DNA of 64,000 bases from Berberis thunbergii (GCA_003290165.1 QNQO01001825.1:1-64000); one strand, 5' to 3'; shown: positions 10,700 through 22,119, counted from the stretch's first letter. The notes: generated by a model not told the origin, from the letters alone. Numbers and translations: made by a program.

Positions 10700-12780
10700 T
10701 CCTAAATACAACAAGCAATAACAAAAATATTCATTGTTCAAATAATATAAAACAAAAAGATTTAAATATTTTAAGAATTGAAAATATTATAATTACCACA
10801 TCATCATCTCAAATGGCACGAGAAATCTGCCCAAAGTAATCCTCTAATACCGAATTATCCTTGGGACCCTCAGGAACAACTGGTTCATTTTCATCATTGT
10901 TTTCGTCATCCCCATCCTCGTCGTCATCCTCACCCTCCTTCACTAGCCAAACCACCTTGACTTTGCGATTGGATTACTTGTCTCGGTAAATAAATTCGTT
11001 TGTCATTTCATCCTCTCTCCTCTTCTTCACCACTTCTTTCTCTATCCACTATTTTTTTTCTTCTCTTGCATCTGTTATTTATCCTTTCCTCAATCACCTT
11101 TCGACTAGATGTCGTCATTGGCCATCTATCAACTAGATCATCACCACCACCAACCGAAAAGACACAACGTCATTGTTCGTCTTTGCCATACTGAACATTA
11201 AAAAAATAATACAATTAAAACTTATAAATAATCCATTACTGAATATTGAAAACATAATATAAATTAAATTTATTTGCAAAAAGGTGCATCTCATAAGGTT
11301 ATGTGCAAACCAGGTAAAGAGATTTGCAGAGGCAAACGCAAGTTGAAGTGTCACACAGACCTGTGCAAACAAGGTAAAGAGAGTCGTGCAAGAGAGTGTG
11401 AGTTGAATTTTTTCACAGACCTGTGCAAAGACGGTTGTTGAGTTCGATAGATTTCTGTGTGTGCGAGTTGAAGTTTAGTAGATTCGATTTTTTTAATGGG
11501 ATTTCAAGTTCGATTGTATGGCTTTCTAAAATTGTTTCAATGGCTTTCAAATTTTATTCTAATAACGCAATTTAAGACTTTCGAAATACCTTAATGTGTT
11601 TGTGTGTTTCGTTAAATGAGACAATGAACAACCACCCAACCTACAATGTCGCAACACACTATTGCACTCACAGTGACTCACACCAAATCACACATACAAT
11701 CAGAAACTCGTACCTTATCACACAAACAATCTTTCATTTCACCATATTGCACACGCAACCTGTCACATGTTTTGTTTGCCTTGTTTTACTAAAGAGATTG
11801 TAGGAGAGGGAGGGATTTGGTCAGTGACGGAGCCAGGATTTTTGTTGAAGGGGGGCGAAGTGATGTCATAATTAATTAAATATAATATAAAAATTAGCTA
11901 CTTTAAAATGATTTTTTTTTTAAAAATACAACAAAAAGGGGAGTACAACAAAGACAGTCATTGAAGATTATTACTACTTCTAGAAACACAACACAAGAGA
12001 AAGAATTGAATTGTTGATTACTATTACATGAAGAAAAGGAGGAGGAGATTGGGTTGCTTACGAATTTTTTTGTGGAGATGACCAACACAGTGATTAATGA
12101 AGGCACCTGTAACTAGAAGAAGAAGTATAAGGTGGTTTGGACCCAGCTGGATCTTGTGAAGATGAGCTCAAATAACTCAATAGTTATAGATCTTTGAAGA
12201 TGATGAAATATAGGGGTTTCCCTCATCTTATCCAATCGATGGAGTGTGAAGAAGAAATTGTGGATTTTTGGTTTCTTAGAGAGATTTGAGATATTTAACC
12301 TCTATCTCTAACTCTAAAAGTAAAGTTTGGATTTGATATGTATATGATTTGAAGGATGAAGTCCTGGTTGAAGTGAAAAGTGAGAATAGATAGGCAAATG
12401 AAAAAACTAATTGGGGGATAAATAAATAAATTTTTTTTTCTCAAAAGTCCACGTGAATCCGTGCCTGGGTTTGGTTGCTTCATAAATGTGAAGTTAATGG
12501 AGGGGAATGTGAGGGAAGATGAATCAAAATTTGATAGTGTGTGGAACTCTGTTGAGAGATATGAGAGAGAGTGGGGATAAATAAATTTTCAGAATTTTAG
12601 AGTTTTTATTGGTCGTATAAAAGAGCAAGTGGTGGTGATGGACAAAATGATTGTGGCATTAGATAAAAATGTAGAGGGTGGTGATGTCAAAGAGGGGAAA
12701 TTGTGGTATCTAACAATCTCTGCCAAGTGAAAATGGCTAGGAATTGCAATCGATATAGCTTAGAGGGTGATTTAGGGTTG
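10700..12780. other. no gene seen; repeat-like sequence
   Basis: Contains a divergent short duplication around CACAGACCTGTGCAAA (11352 and 11418) and the phrase GTGACGGAGCCAGGATTTTT near 11824, which is common at plant transposon edges. AT-rich sequence follows. Small open frames here have no recognisable domain. Confidence 0.5.
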
Positions 12781-12832
12781 TGATTTTAGGGTGTGAGAAA
12801 ATGTTATAGTGGTGGAGATGGGGAATTCTAAA

Positions 12833-13006
12833 TGTCGAGGGAAAGGGCGAGGAAACCAACGAGGAAAAGGAGGTGGCGGGGGTGAACCGTTCACCCCCCT
12901 CGAGATGTGTGCCCATTTTTTTGGCGCCCGCATCTCGAGGGGGGTGAACGATTCACCCCCCGCCACCTCCTTTTCCTCGTTGGTTTCCTCGCCCTTTCCC
13001 TCGACA
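12833..13006. repeat. near-perfect inverted repeat (about 75-bp arms)
   Basis: Left arm 12833-12907 (starting TGTCGAGGGAAAGGGCGAGG) and right arm 12931-13006 are reverse complements, differing by one mismatch and one indel, with a 23-base loop. Transcribed RNA would form a long hairpin. It is GC-rich, unlike its AT-rich surroundings. Together with the next inverted repeat it resembles a foldback element or MITE. Confidence 0.9.
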
Positions 13007-13059
13007 CATAGAATCACTCGGTGGAGATATCCACTTCCCCCCTTCTCCTATTTGTCATA

Positions 13060-13245
13060 CGAGCTTTGCTACAGAGCGAGGGAGGGAGCGAGGGAAAGGG
13101 AGCGAGGGGTCGAGATAAGCGCATCGGATTGGAGATGCGCGATGACGCTTATCTCGGGGCGGATGGGTGGCTACCACCCATCCCTCGCTCCCTCCCTCGT
13201 TCCCTCCCTCGACCCCTAGAATTTTCCTTGTCGAGCTTTGCTACA
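13060..13245. repeat. second inverted repeat, flanked by a 14-bp direct repeat
   Basis: GAGATAAGCG (about 13110) pairs with CGCTTATCTC (about 13146), and outer GAGGGAGGGAGCGAGGG-type runs pair with CCCTCGCTCCCTCCCTC at 13180-13215. CGAGCTTTGCTACA occurs on both sides (about 13059 and 13231), as a target duplication might. It lies about 150 bases upstream of the RSL1D1-like start codon, probably in its promoter or leader. Confidence 0.75.
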
Positions 13246-13395
13246 GGCAAGCAGAGAAGGTTTAGCTTTGCTACCACCCATTACTCAAGGTTTAGGTTTA
13301 GGGCTTTTCTTTTCTTCGCAACATACTTTCGTCTCCCCTACCCCTTTTCTTCTTCTTCTTCACTCTCTTCAGGCAAGCAAAGCAGAGAAGGTTTG

Positions 13396-14670
13396 ATGGA
13401 GGCACCACAACTTCCATCTTCTACAAAGGTAACCCACCAAACCATCTCAGCAATCGGAAAAGCTGTCGAAGCACTGAAGAAATGGGTGAAATCCAAATCC
13501 GAATCCGATAAAACCCAACTTTTCGAACAAGAGAACTTCCTCTACTTAGTCCTCACACTCAAAAAAATCCCTCCTAATGGCCGCACAAACCCTTACAAGA
13601 TCCCTCTCCCCCACCCCTTTCACCCCTCTGAGGAGTTCTGTCTCATAATCGATGACAGACCCAAATCCAATCTCACTTCCGACTTGGCGAAGAAAAAAAT
13701 CCAAGCTGATAACATACCCATCAAGAAAGTGCTCAAACTCTCTAAACTCAAGTCGGACTATCGCCCCTTTGAGGCAAAACGGAAGCTTTGCAACTCTTTC
13801 GAGATGTTCTTTGCTGATAAGCGGATAATTCCATTGCTTCCAAGGCTTCTGGGGAAGGAGTTTTTCAAGAAGAAGAAGACTCCTATACCCATTGATTTGA
13901 CTCACAAGAATTGGAAGGAGCAGGTGCAGAAGGGGTGTGAGTCTGCTCTGTTTTATATGAAGACTGGGACTTGTAGTGTTGTGAAGGTTGCCCGGGTTTC
14001 ACAAGGGAGGGAGGAGATTGTTGAGAATGTGCATGCGGCAATTGATGGGGCTGTGGAGATTGTTCCGAAGAAATGGGAGAATGTGAGGTCTATTCATTTG
14101 AAAGTTTCGGAGTCGGTGGCTTTACCGGTTTATCAAGCTGTGCCTACTGTGGGGTTGAAGATTGAGGGTGTTAGTAAGAAGAAGGACGAGCGGGTTAAGA
14201 ATGAGTCGGAAGAAGGTTTAGTGGCAGTCAAGGAGAAGAAGTCAGGGAAGAAAAAGGCGGCTAAGAAGGGGAGGATTCATGAAGTTCGGTATATGGATAG
14301 TAATATTGGTGACTTGATGGATAATATGGCTAGTGATGATGATGTCGATGAAGGGGATGAGAATGAGAATGGTATGTTTGAGAGTGATGAATTGCCGGGC
14401 ACTAAGAAGAAGAAAGCAGATAAAAAGATGAAAAAGCGGGTTCTCGAGGAGGTGAATGGGCAGATAGAATCAAAGAGGTCGCCTAAGGTAAAGAAACCAG
14501 ATGGTGCACAGAAGAAGAAGAAGAAGAAGGATGAATTGTCTTTACCGAACAAAGGAGTTGATGATGAAGTAGTGGGCACTGCAACTGGTTCTACTGGATT
14601 GAAGAAGAAAAGTAAAACTGGGAAAGCAGGTAGCGCAGAAATGAAGAAGAAGAGTAAGAAATCGAACTAA
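13396..14670 (+). CDS. ribosomal L1 domain-containing protein (RSL1D1/UTP30-like)
   Basis: A single open frame of 424 residues. I start it at the ATG in GTTTGATGGAGGCACC because the frame upstream (from 13021) translates the foldback repeat. Residues about 20-250 form a ribosomal-L1-like domain (ENFLYLVLTLKKIPPNG.., PLPHPFHPSEEFCLIIDDR, LLGKEFFKKKKTPIPIDLTH). A highly charged Lys-rich tail follows (acidic ASDDDVDEGDENEN near 313, then many KKKK blocks). Relatives (human RSL1D1, yeast UTP30/CIC1) are nucleolar and act in ribosome assembly; the tail fits nucleolar targeting. The gene appears intact and intronless. The inverted repeats just upstream may affect its expression; that is inference. 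Confidence 0.85.
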   Translation: MEAPQLPSSTKVTHQTISAIGKAVEALKKWVKSKSESDKTQLFEQENFLYLVLTLKKIPPNGRTNPYKIPLPHPFHPSEEFCLIIDDRPKSNLTSDLAKKKIQADNIPIKKVLKLSKLKSDYRPFEAKRKLCNSFEMFFADKRIIPLLPRLLGKEFFKKKKTPIPIDLTHKNWKEQVQKGCESALFYMKTGTCSVVKVARVSQGREEIVENVHAAIDGAVEIVPKKWENVRSIHLKVSESVALPVYQAVPTVGLKIEGVSKKKDERVKNESEEGLVAVKEKKSGKKKAAKKGRIHEVRYMDSNIGDLMDNMASDDDVDEGDENENGMFESDELPGTKKKKADKKMKKRVLEEVNGQIESKRSPKVKKPDGAQKKKKKKDELSLPNKGVDDEVVGTATGSTGLKKKSKTGKAGSAEMKKKSKKSN

Positions 14671-15143
14671 TTTCAATCAAGTATGGTTTTCTATTTGCAT
14701 TTTGTTTCAGTTTTGGATTTATTTTTTCATGCTGGTAATGTAACATCTTTTTGTTCTTGTTAGTTAAGATGCTCAGTTACTGTACCCTTAGCATGACTTT
14801 GTTCTTTTCTTTTATTTACTCGAACAACTATTTTATGTTGCTTTGTTTGAACCTCAACATGTTCACTAGTTGAGTAGTGTTGCCAGACATTTATGATGAA
14901 ATTAATCATTACTTGTTAATGGTAGGCCTGGTTTCACATGGTTTTGGTTTTCGTTGAATGCAATAGAAATTATCATTATCCAATATCCAGTGCTTGATTT
15001 TGACTCAGACTTTTGGAACCGGACTCGATTGTTCTATTATGGATCCGGACCATTTCCTAATTTACATTTTAAAGAACCTGCCAAACGGTCCGATTCGGTT
15101 TGAATCTGCGAATCCTTGACCCGTTTGCCCCACCCATAGTCTT
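14671..15143. other. 3' flank of the RSL1D1-like gene
   Basis: AT-rich 3' untranslated and intergenic sequence. A phrase with GGACTCGATTG and GGATCCGGACC (about 15021-15050) suggests a small hAT-like relic, but no ends could be matched. Confidence 0.4.
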
Positions 15144-16031
15144 AGCCGTCTGTTTTCAAAATAGATGACCAAAATACCGTTAACAAGTCAAAGGTTGAGA
15201 TTGAATGTTTTGTTTCTCGAACATCGCATCTCAAAAAAAATTGAATGATAATGATAAACATACCTCGAGGAAATTCTACCAAAAAATCATCTTCTTCCCC
15301 TACCCATCCTCCTATTTATCCTCTCTGGTTCGCAGCCTCAAACCCCTTCTTTCTCCTTCCCCATCCTCATCATCTCTGGTTCGCAGCCCCCCAACCTCTT
15401 CTTCCTCCCTCCTCCTCATCCTCTCTGGTTCGCAACAACCTTACCCCTTATTTCCCTCCTCTCTCTAGTTCGCAGCTCCCCGCCCCTTTCAGTTATGAAA
15501 GCTACGTCCAAGCTCCAATTCGTGCAAATTCAACTTTAATTCACTCCTCTAAGCTCTTCCGAGGCTAACTTTTAGGTTTGGTTTCCAAAGCACCTTTTTT
15601 TCTTTGTTACAGTCATTTCTTCATCGCATGTTAAGTTCCCTCCTCCTTCTTCTAGATGACAATGGTAAAGGATGATAGAAACAGTGAAATTGTTTAAACT
15701 CTGATAGGAGGAGGAAGGATTGGGTGGGGGCTATAAACCAGAGAGGATGAGGAGGGAGGAAGAAGGGCGTGGGGGTTGCGAAACAAAGAGATAGGGGAGG
15801 GAGGAGGGGTGGTGGTGATTTATAGAAAAATTAAGGGGGAGGAGGAGGAAAATGGGGCATGGGGAAGAAGGCGATTTTTAACAATTGTTGAATTTTTTTC
15901 TCAAGATATGTTTATCATTTTAGTTGGACCATTTGATTTTTTTAGATGAGATGTTCGAGATACAAAACATTCAATCTCAGCCTTTGATTTGTCAAATGTA
16001 TTTTGGTCATCTATTTTGAAAATAGACGGTC
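15144..16031. mobile_element. non-autonomous element with long terminal inverted repeats
   Basis: Arms of roughly 90 bases are inverted copies. The left reads GCCGTCTGTTTTCAAAATAG.. and then TTGAGATTGAATGTTTTGT. The right (about 15940-16031) is its reverse complement with scattered changes. Length is about 890 bp. The interior left half is CT-rich with four copies of TCTCTGGTTCGCA-like sequence (15326-15475), and the right half is GA-rich. No transposase. Long inverted repeats suggest a Mutator-like or other MITE; I could not confirm a target duplication. Confidence 0.7.
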
Positions 16032-16843
16032 AAGACACGTTGAGCGCTACTAATCTTATGGGAATAGTGCTGAATTATTATGGGGACACTTTCCAATTAG
16101 CTATTTATTACGAGGGGAAGAACAATTAACCCTTATTTTTTGCTAATCCAATTGTAATAATAAATCGAAAATACTAGGAAAACATGTTTTTGCAGCAAAC
16201 ACGGGCGTGATCTTGAAAAAATGATGAAATCTCCAAAGTATTTATGTGTATCTCGAAATTTTAAAACACTCGTCTGATGATGGCATATCGTCATGATTGG
16301 ATAACCTGATTCCCCAACCTCATAATAAATTTGTTTTTGGGTTTTATGTTTCTAATGAGGGATTCACATCAAAACCATTAAACCGCCTTAGTTATTTCTG
16401 TTGAACGGTTGAGATAAACTCCACAATATTCCCTTGATTATATCTCCACTCCACCTACTACTATATCCCTTTCTCTCTCACTCCTAAAATTTCTGGAAGC
16501 CACCCATCTAAGAACGGAGAACCCAGCCCAACAAACACTTCTGCTTCTTCTTCAACATCTCCTCTCTTTCTTTCTTTCTTTCTTTTTTCTCTCCCTAAAA
16601 TCCCAAGTTCGCATATGCTTCTTCTGTTAATCCAAATCAGAACAGGTACTTTTTAGGTTTTTTCGTTACTTTGGGATAACCCCTTGAAGGCTTTCAGATC
16701 TTTTCGTTGTAGAAATCATTACTTATTGTATTTGCTTCACAAGGAGAACAGAAACAATAGAAAATTTATTTATTTATTTGAGATCTATAATACACTTTTG
16801 CTGCAAAAGGAAGGCTTTTTTAAGTTTTGGGTGTCTTCAATTT
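16032..16843 (+). promoter_or_regulatory. upstream region and leader of the F-box/WD40 gene
   Basis: A CT-rich leader (CTTTCTTTCTTTCTTTC near 16567-16590) precedes a possible 5'-UTR intron: CAG/GTACTTTTTAGG near 16644 to TTCACAAG/GAGAAC near 16743. Pyrimidine-rich leaders and leader introns are common in plant genes. No clear TATA box was chosen. Confidence 0.4.
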
Positions 16844-18483
16844 ATGGCGTTTGAAGTCCATGGTGAAAAAGTGGTTGATTCGACCACTTCTGTAGATCTT
16901 AGTCTTTCTGTTGTCAAATTTGATTCTGGGGAAAACCCCCAGAAGAGATCTGTTGTAGTGGTAGAGAACATAGATAGTTCAAATTTATTGTCAATGAAGG
17001 AAGCTTTAGTGTGGAATTGTGGGCAGAGGACACTAACTGACCTGCCCCGGCATTGGTGTCCGAGATTCTCCATTACCTTGATGCGAAGGAGCTCGGGATT
17101 GTTTCGTGTGTTTCGACACTTCTTCATAAGGTTCCATCTGATCACCAGGGTTGGAAGAACTTTTATTATGAGAGATGGGGTTCCCCGTTAGGTTTAGATC
17201 AATTAGAATTGGAGGGTGGTTGTGTCACGGAAGAGAAGTCGTGGAAAGACCTCTTTGTGGAGAGGGAATTCAGAAGTAGGACTTTCATGGGGAGGTACAG
17301 TATTGATGTTCTGTATGGTCATACTGAAGCGGTTCGCTCGGTATTTCTGCTGGCTGCTGCAAAGGTTATACTTACAGCTGGTTATGATTCGGTTATTCGG
17401 ATGTGGAATATGGAAGATGGTTTGTCAATTGCATCGTCAAGACCCTTGGGGTGCACCATTCGAGCCGTGGCTGCAGATGTTAAGCTTTTGGTGGTTGGGG
17501 GCAGTGATGGCTTTCTCCATTGTTGGAAGGCAGTTGAAGGGCTATCTTATTTGTTTGACATTAAGGGTTCTCAAAATCAGAATTCTGAATTCCGCCGTTG
17601 GGAACATCAAGGACCTGTAACCTGTATTGCCTTGGATTCGTCTTCGATTTACAGCGGTTCTTGGGACATGACAATACGAATATGGGACCGTTCTCTCCTC
17701 AAGTGTGTGAAGGTTCTGAAACATAAGGATTGGGTCTGGAGCCTTGCTCCTCGTGGAGCTACTGTCGTTAGCAGCGCTGGTGGTGATGTGTATATGTGGG
17801 ATGTCGAAAGTGGAAGTCTGCTAACTGCGATTCAAAACGCTCATAATGGGAACACTTGTTCTTTGTCACGTAGTCAAACCGGAGATTTACTTTTCACTGG
17901 TGGAGAAGACGGGAAGGTTCATATGTTTGATATTACAGACAGTTGCGCTGGTGACTACAAGGTTTTGCATGTAGCAACTTGGATTCCACACACAGGTGCT
18001 GTCAGCTATCTTGCATTTGAGTTTCCTTGGCTTGTTTCAGCCTCTGTTGATGGGAAGATTTCATTGATTGATGTTAGAAAGCTTCTGAAATCAAGAAGAC
18101 GCTCTTTGTTAAAAAGCGTTGGTCGAAGAGGACTTCATTTAACATCACCAAGCATGGAGACTCCACAGAGGATGCTACATGGATTTGGATGTAATTTGTT
18201 TTCAGTGAATATTGGTGCTGATCGAATTATATGCGGTGGTGATGAAGGTGTTGTTAGGGTTTGGAACTTTTCACAAGCTTTGGAGATTGAAAGAAGGGTT
18301 CGGGCCTTAAGAGGCATAAGATTGGAGAATCGGATGAGACGGCGCAGAGTTCAGATAGAGATGAACACCAAGGGAAACCGTGGTGATCAATGTTCAATTG
18401 CAGCTAAGAAGAATCAGATCAATGGTGATAGGAGTGGTGTCTGGCATGGTAGGCGCACTGTGACTGGAAAGCTAAAGACGTAG
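16844..18483 (+). CDS. F-box/WD40 repeat protein with an apparent 1-base frameshift
   Basis: Two overlapping frames make one protein of about 546 residues, resembling the plant F-box/WD40 protein encoded by Arabidopsis At5g21040. The N-terminus (MAFEVHGEKVVDST..) starts at 16844. The F-box begins RTLTDLP and continues in the next frame as ALVSEILHYLDAKELGIV. At 17045-17048 four C occur where five would keep the frame. WD40 repeats follow: LYGHTEAVRSVF..IRMWN, HQGPVTCIAL..IRIWDR, KHKDWVWSLAPRG..VYMWD, LFTGGEDGKVHMFD, HTGAVSYLAF and ICGGDEGVVRVWN. A basic tail follows. Such proteins are probable SCF ubiquitin-ligase substrate receptors. The rest is undamaged, so the missing C may be a sequencing error or a recent mutation. 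Confidence 0.85.
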
Positions 18484-19120
18484 AGTCAATTCCTGCCAGT
18501 GATGTTTGCATGTGTTAGTGATTCTGTAGCATGATGACATTTTCATGGTATGATCAAGTACAGTAAATCCTATACTTGTTTCAGAAAAAAGCTTTGTTTT
18601 ATAGGTTATAGTTTCTTTTGTCCTTTTTTCAGTCTTTCTCTTTTCTTCTGCAATCTTAAGTTCTTAATGGTAATCCCTAGAGTATCACTATCTTGGTTGA
18701 CCTTAAATATAGTCTGATACTTAAAGATTCTGTTAGATTGAAAAGCAAGCTGAAATGCATTTTGATGCATCTGATTATATAATATTAAAAAAAAAAAGAA
18801 TAATTATCAAATTGCATGATTTGAGCTTGAATTGATTTTTGCTTCCAGTTAGAAAATTTTAATTGTCGGTAGATACAATCCTTGAAATATATTATAGCTC
18901 TAGAATTATACACCTTAAATAATTCAACAAACACTGTAGATTGAATGGTGGTTGATGAAGGATTCATTAATTTTAAGAATTAACATAGGAGGCTGTGAGA
19001 AGTCGTTGCAAGAACATATATCGTGAGAGAAAAAAAGTTAGCATAGATATCTTTGCTTAAATTACTGTCCTCATACTCCTTGGGAACTAAAGTCTTTATT
19101 AGAATGTTTTTGCTTTGCAC
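18484..19120. other. 3' flank of the F-box/WD40 gene, no gene seen
   Basis: AT-rich 3' untranslated and intergenic sequence with no recognisable coding region or transposon terminus. Confidence 0.5.
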
Positions 19121-19129
19121 TCTAGGCAA

Positions 19130-19550
19130 TTGGCAGTTGTTGACACCTGCACCTTCCGTTGCAATAATGATGAATCTCAGCATGATGGCATAAGTTGTGC
19201 AATTAAACAAAAGAGGTTCTGGTTGCTTTGCCAGTAGTCCTGTAAAATCTAAGGGCAGAGTAAAATGTGGTTTTCACTTGTTTTGTATCTACAAATGTGC
19301 ATCGTATGAAGCTTTGGCTATACATATTTTGCTGGTTTACCGAGGTTGATTCAAGTCATTCACTTATTCTGTGTCTGTAAATGTGTCGCGTGATGCTTTG
19401 GTTATACATATTGCCGGTTTGCTGATGACTGTTCTGTTGCATTTTCATGGTTTTTTCTATAGACGCTCAAAGCTATGTTATGCATATAGCTGGTTCGATG
19501 ATTTGTGGAGACCAAGTTCAAGATTCTTAAGCAAATCACGTATAATGGGT
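19130..19550. repeat. direct duplication, copy 1
   Basis: Diverged direct copy of 20700-21215. Shared landmarks in order are AATGATGAATCTCAGCA, TCGTATGAAGCTTTGG-type, GGTTTGCTGATGACTG and GATTCTTAAGCAAATC. Each copy also repeats its own TCTGTGTCTG..AAATGTG..TTTGGTTATA motif internally. No coding capacity. Confidence 0.8.
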
Positions 19551-20034
19551 AGTTGGGGGTGTGCTTAGTCACCACTATGCTAATGAGCTATCGGTTGACT
19601 AAGCATTTCAACTAAGATGAGAAATATGCGAACTTGACTTTTACATCTCGTCGGCACTTAGCTGGAGCAGTTATTGCGATAGAAGCATGAACCAGTAATT
19701 CTACCAAAGACCATAGAATTCTAATCCCATGTGTACAAATAATTTTAATTGGCTAAGAGGCTTTTGCTGCAGTTCTCTTGTACCCCTGCATTTGAGTAGT
19801 TTGTTAGATGTTATTTATAGCAATAGATACCATGTGATGCGGGTGGAAAAGCTGTGCGTTTTCTAAACCTTTTTTTTTTTTTTGGACACATTGTGCAGTA
19901 TAAATTATTCTTGCCTGTTTTTCTTTCACGGACTGCGAGTTCTTTGCTCAATCAAAACACGGTAGATTGACACAGGAGGTGATGGGAAGTCTCTTAGTTG
20001 CTAGAACATGGGATAAATATCTAGTTTGGAAAAA

Positions 20035-20606
20035 GGCCATGACTACTCCACACCACCAAAGTGTTTTCTCACACAACCATTGAGTTTTTTTTTTTTTTTT
20101 TTTTTTTTTTTCTTTTCTTTCTTATGTACTCACACCACTGATAAATATGCATAACCTAACAGAGAAACACAAACTCAAAACGAAAAAAACCCAGAACAAG
20201 GTAATTTTCGACCAATTTAAACCCTCAATTGAAACCGATGTTCAAGCTCATCAAGACACGAAAATTGTAGTACTTTGAGTTATCTAATAAACACAACTTG
20301 AATTACTTGAAAATGTTTTAAAACGAAATTTGTAGTACTCTGAGTTATCTAATAAATACAACTTGAATTACTTGAAAATTTTTGAAATGAGCAAGTTATG
20401 GTCATTTTACTAAAATCGCACAAATCTATCTCACAATGAAAACGAGATAGTATCCCTGACTTTCGGCCAACTTATGTGCTTTGATCGAGACTTGAGTTTC
20501 GATTTGAATGAGGAGGAGAAAAATGTTGTTTCTTTGTTTATATAGGTGGTGTGGGAGAGTTAAATGGTGTGATAATCACTTTTGGTGGTGTGGAGTAGTG
20601 GTTGCC
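20035..20606. mobile_element. non-autonomous Mutator-like element (9-bp target duplication)
   Basis: Terminal inverted repeats are GGCCATGACTACTCCACACC on the left and, as reverse complement, GGCAACCACTACTCCACACC on the right. TTGGAAAAA flanks both ends (20026-20034 and 20607-20615), the 9-bp duplication typical of Mutator-like elements. Length is 572 bp with no coding region. It contains a run of about 29 T. Related sequence occurs at 33867-35110, including the phrase CTGACTTTCGGCCAACTTAT. Confidence 0.85.
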
Positions 20607-20699
20607 TTGGAAAAAAAAAGTATCAATGTTGTTTAGATGTGGTTTGCTTAAATCACTGCACACGACTTTGAGAGTCATCTTGATACTACTGAAGAAATT

Positions 20700-21215
20700 C
20701 AGTTCTCATTGTTGATACCTGTACCTTGTGTTGCAAAAAATAATGATGAATCTCAGCACGATGGGTTGAGCCTGAGCAATGAAACAAAGGAGGTTTTGGT
20801 TGTAGTCCTGTTAAAAGCAAAGGACAGGAGTTAAACATGGTTTTCATTTGTTCTGTATCTTCAAATGTGTAACGTATGAAGCTTTGGTTACATATTTTGA
20901 CGGTTCGCTGATGTCTCTCTAAGTTGTTCACTTGTTCTGTGTCTGCAAATGTGCACCACATGACTCTTTGGTTATATATGTATTGTTGGTTTGCTGATGA
21001 CTGACTCTTTAAGTTGTTCTGTCACGATTCGTGGTTTTTCTGTAGACACTCATTTTGATTATGCATCTTTTGATTTGATTAATAAAAAAACTCCATTAAT
21101 ACACCTACGGTAACATGATATTGAATCTGCAAAAGGTGGATCTATCTGGTTTCCAAGGTTGTGTTTTGATGATTTATGAATACCAAGTTCAAAAAGATTC
21201 TTAAGCAAATCCTGT
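20700..21215. repeat. direct duplication, copy 2
   Basis: Second copy of the 19130-19550 segment, about 1.57 kb downstream. The Mutator-like element lies between the copies, so about 570 bp of the spacing is later insertion. Confidence 0.8.
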
Positions 21216-21339
21216 GTACCTCAACACTCTGAAGCAAATCCTATAAACACGAATATTAAAACTTCGTTGAATCTTATAAAACGCAGGAATATAATTTGCA
21301 GAAAGAATCAACAACTGTGTACCTCAACACTCTGAAGCA
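21214..21339. repeat. 23-bp direct repeat flanking an 80-bp spacer
   Basis: GTGTACCTCAACACTCTGAA plus GCA occurs at 21214-21236 and 21317-21339. The second copy lies within the broken end of the GDSL-lipase pseudogene, marking where the pseudogene is truncated. Confidence 0.75.
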
Positions 21340-22119
21340 TCTCTAATGCTTTGCTATCAAAATTGCTCCTTATATTGGAGGAATTAGGGAAAGAGCTGAA
21401 TGTAGTCATCTTTGCCCAACGAGATGTAGAAGATAGAAGACAGCTCTCAAATCTTTGGCTTTGAGCAGGCCTAACTCGAGCTGCAACAATTGTATGGTCT
21501 CTGATACTGGATCTAGCTGCTAACTGAGACTGGATCCCATTTACAGTGCTCACGATTGTTGCCTGTGATGAACCAAAATTCAGACCATTAACAATGGTTG
21601 CATTCTCACTAATGAAGGATGGGATCATAGGTAAGCCCAGCTTCTACAATGCAACCTACGTATATGTGTAGTTAGCTTTGGTAATAATTCTACTCACAAG
21701 CAGTTTTACTTGATGGATCAGATCAATACTTTCAAGCCAAGAGCAAGAAACATATCTAACTGCATGTAGATCACCCATTCACAGAAACCAAATGGGGTTT
21801 ACTCCACTCAAAAGTCTTCATGCATTGGCAAGAAGAAGAAGAAGAAGAGAGAGAGAGAGAGTGATTTAAGTGCAGTTACTTGGCAGATGAGGAAGAAGAC
21901 ACATTTGGGATCCAAAGAGAATGGATGCGAAGAAGAATTATCAGGCAAGTTGTCGTTGATGTTACCACAGCTGACAGAAGATTCTCCAAGGATGAACATG
22001 GAAGAAACAGTGGAGGTTTTGCACTTCAACATGGAAACAGACGAAGTGGGTATCCATGTCTGAGCAGAATTGATGAAGGAAAATAGGGAAACGAACATCC
22101 ACACCCATCTACTCTCCAT
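21300..22119 (-). pseudogene. GDSL esterase/lipase, truncated and frameshifted
   Basis: Exon 1 (21880-22119, 80 codons) starts MESRWVWMFVSLFSFINSAQ, a signal-peptide-like sequence, and includes SSMFILGESSVSCGN, the block I catalytic-serine region. GDS is changed to GES here. The donor is CCAA/GTAACT. Exon 2 (from 21643) reads KLGLPMIPSFISENATIVNG and LNFGSSQATI. It then needs frame changes to follow the family: QLELG..AVFYL, then KDDYIQLFP, then NSSNIRSNFDSKA. It ends at the 23-bp repeat near 21339. Blocks III and V (catalytic Asn/Asp-His) are missing. GDSL lipases are secreted ester hydrolases. This copy cannot be active. Confidence 0.75.

Noticed and set aside
13021..13395. N-terminal extension of the RSL1D1-like protein
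   Set aside because: The frame is open, but it translates the inverted repeats and CT-rich leader. Family similarity begins after the ATG at 13396.
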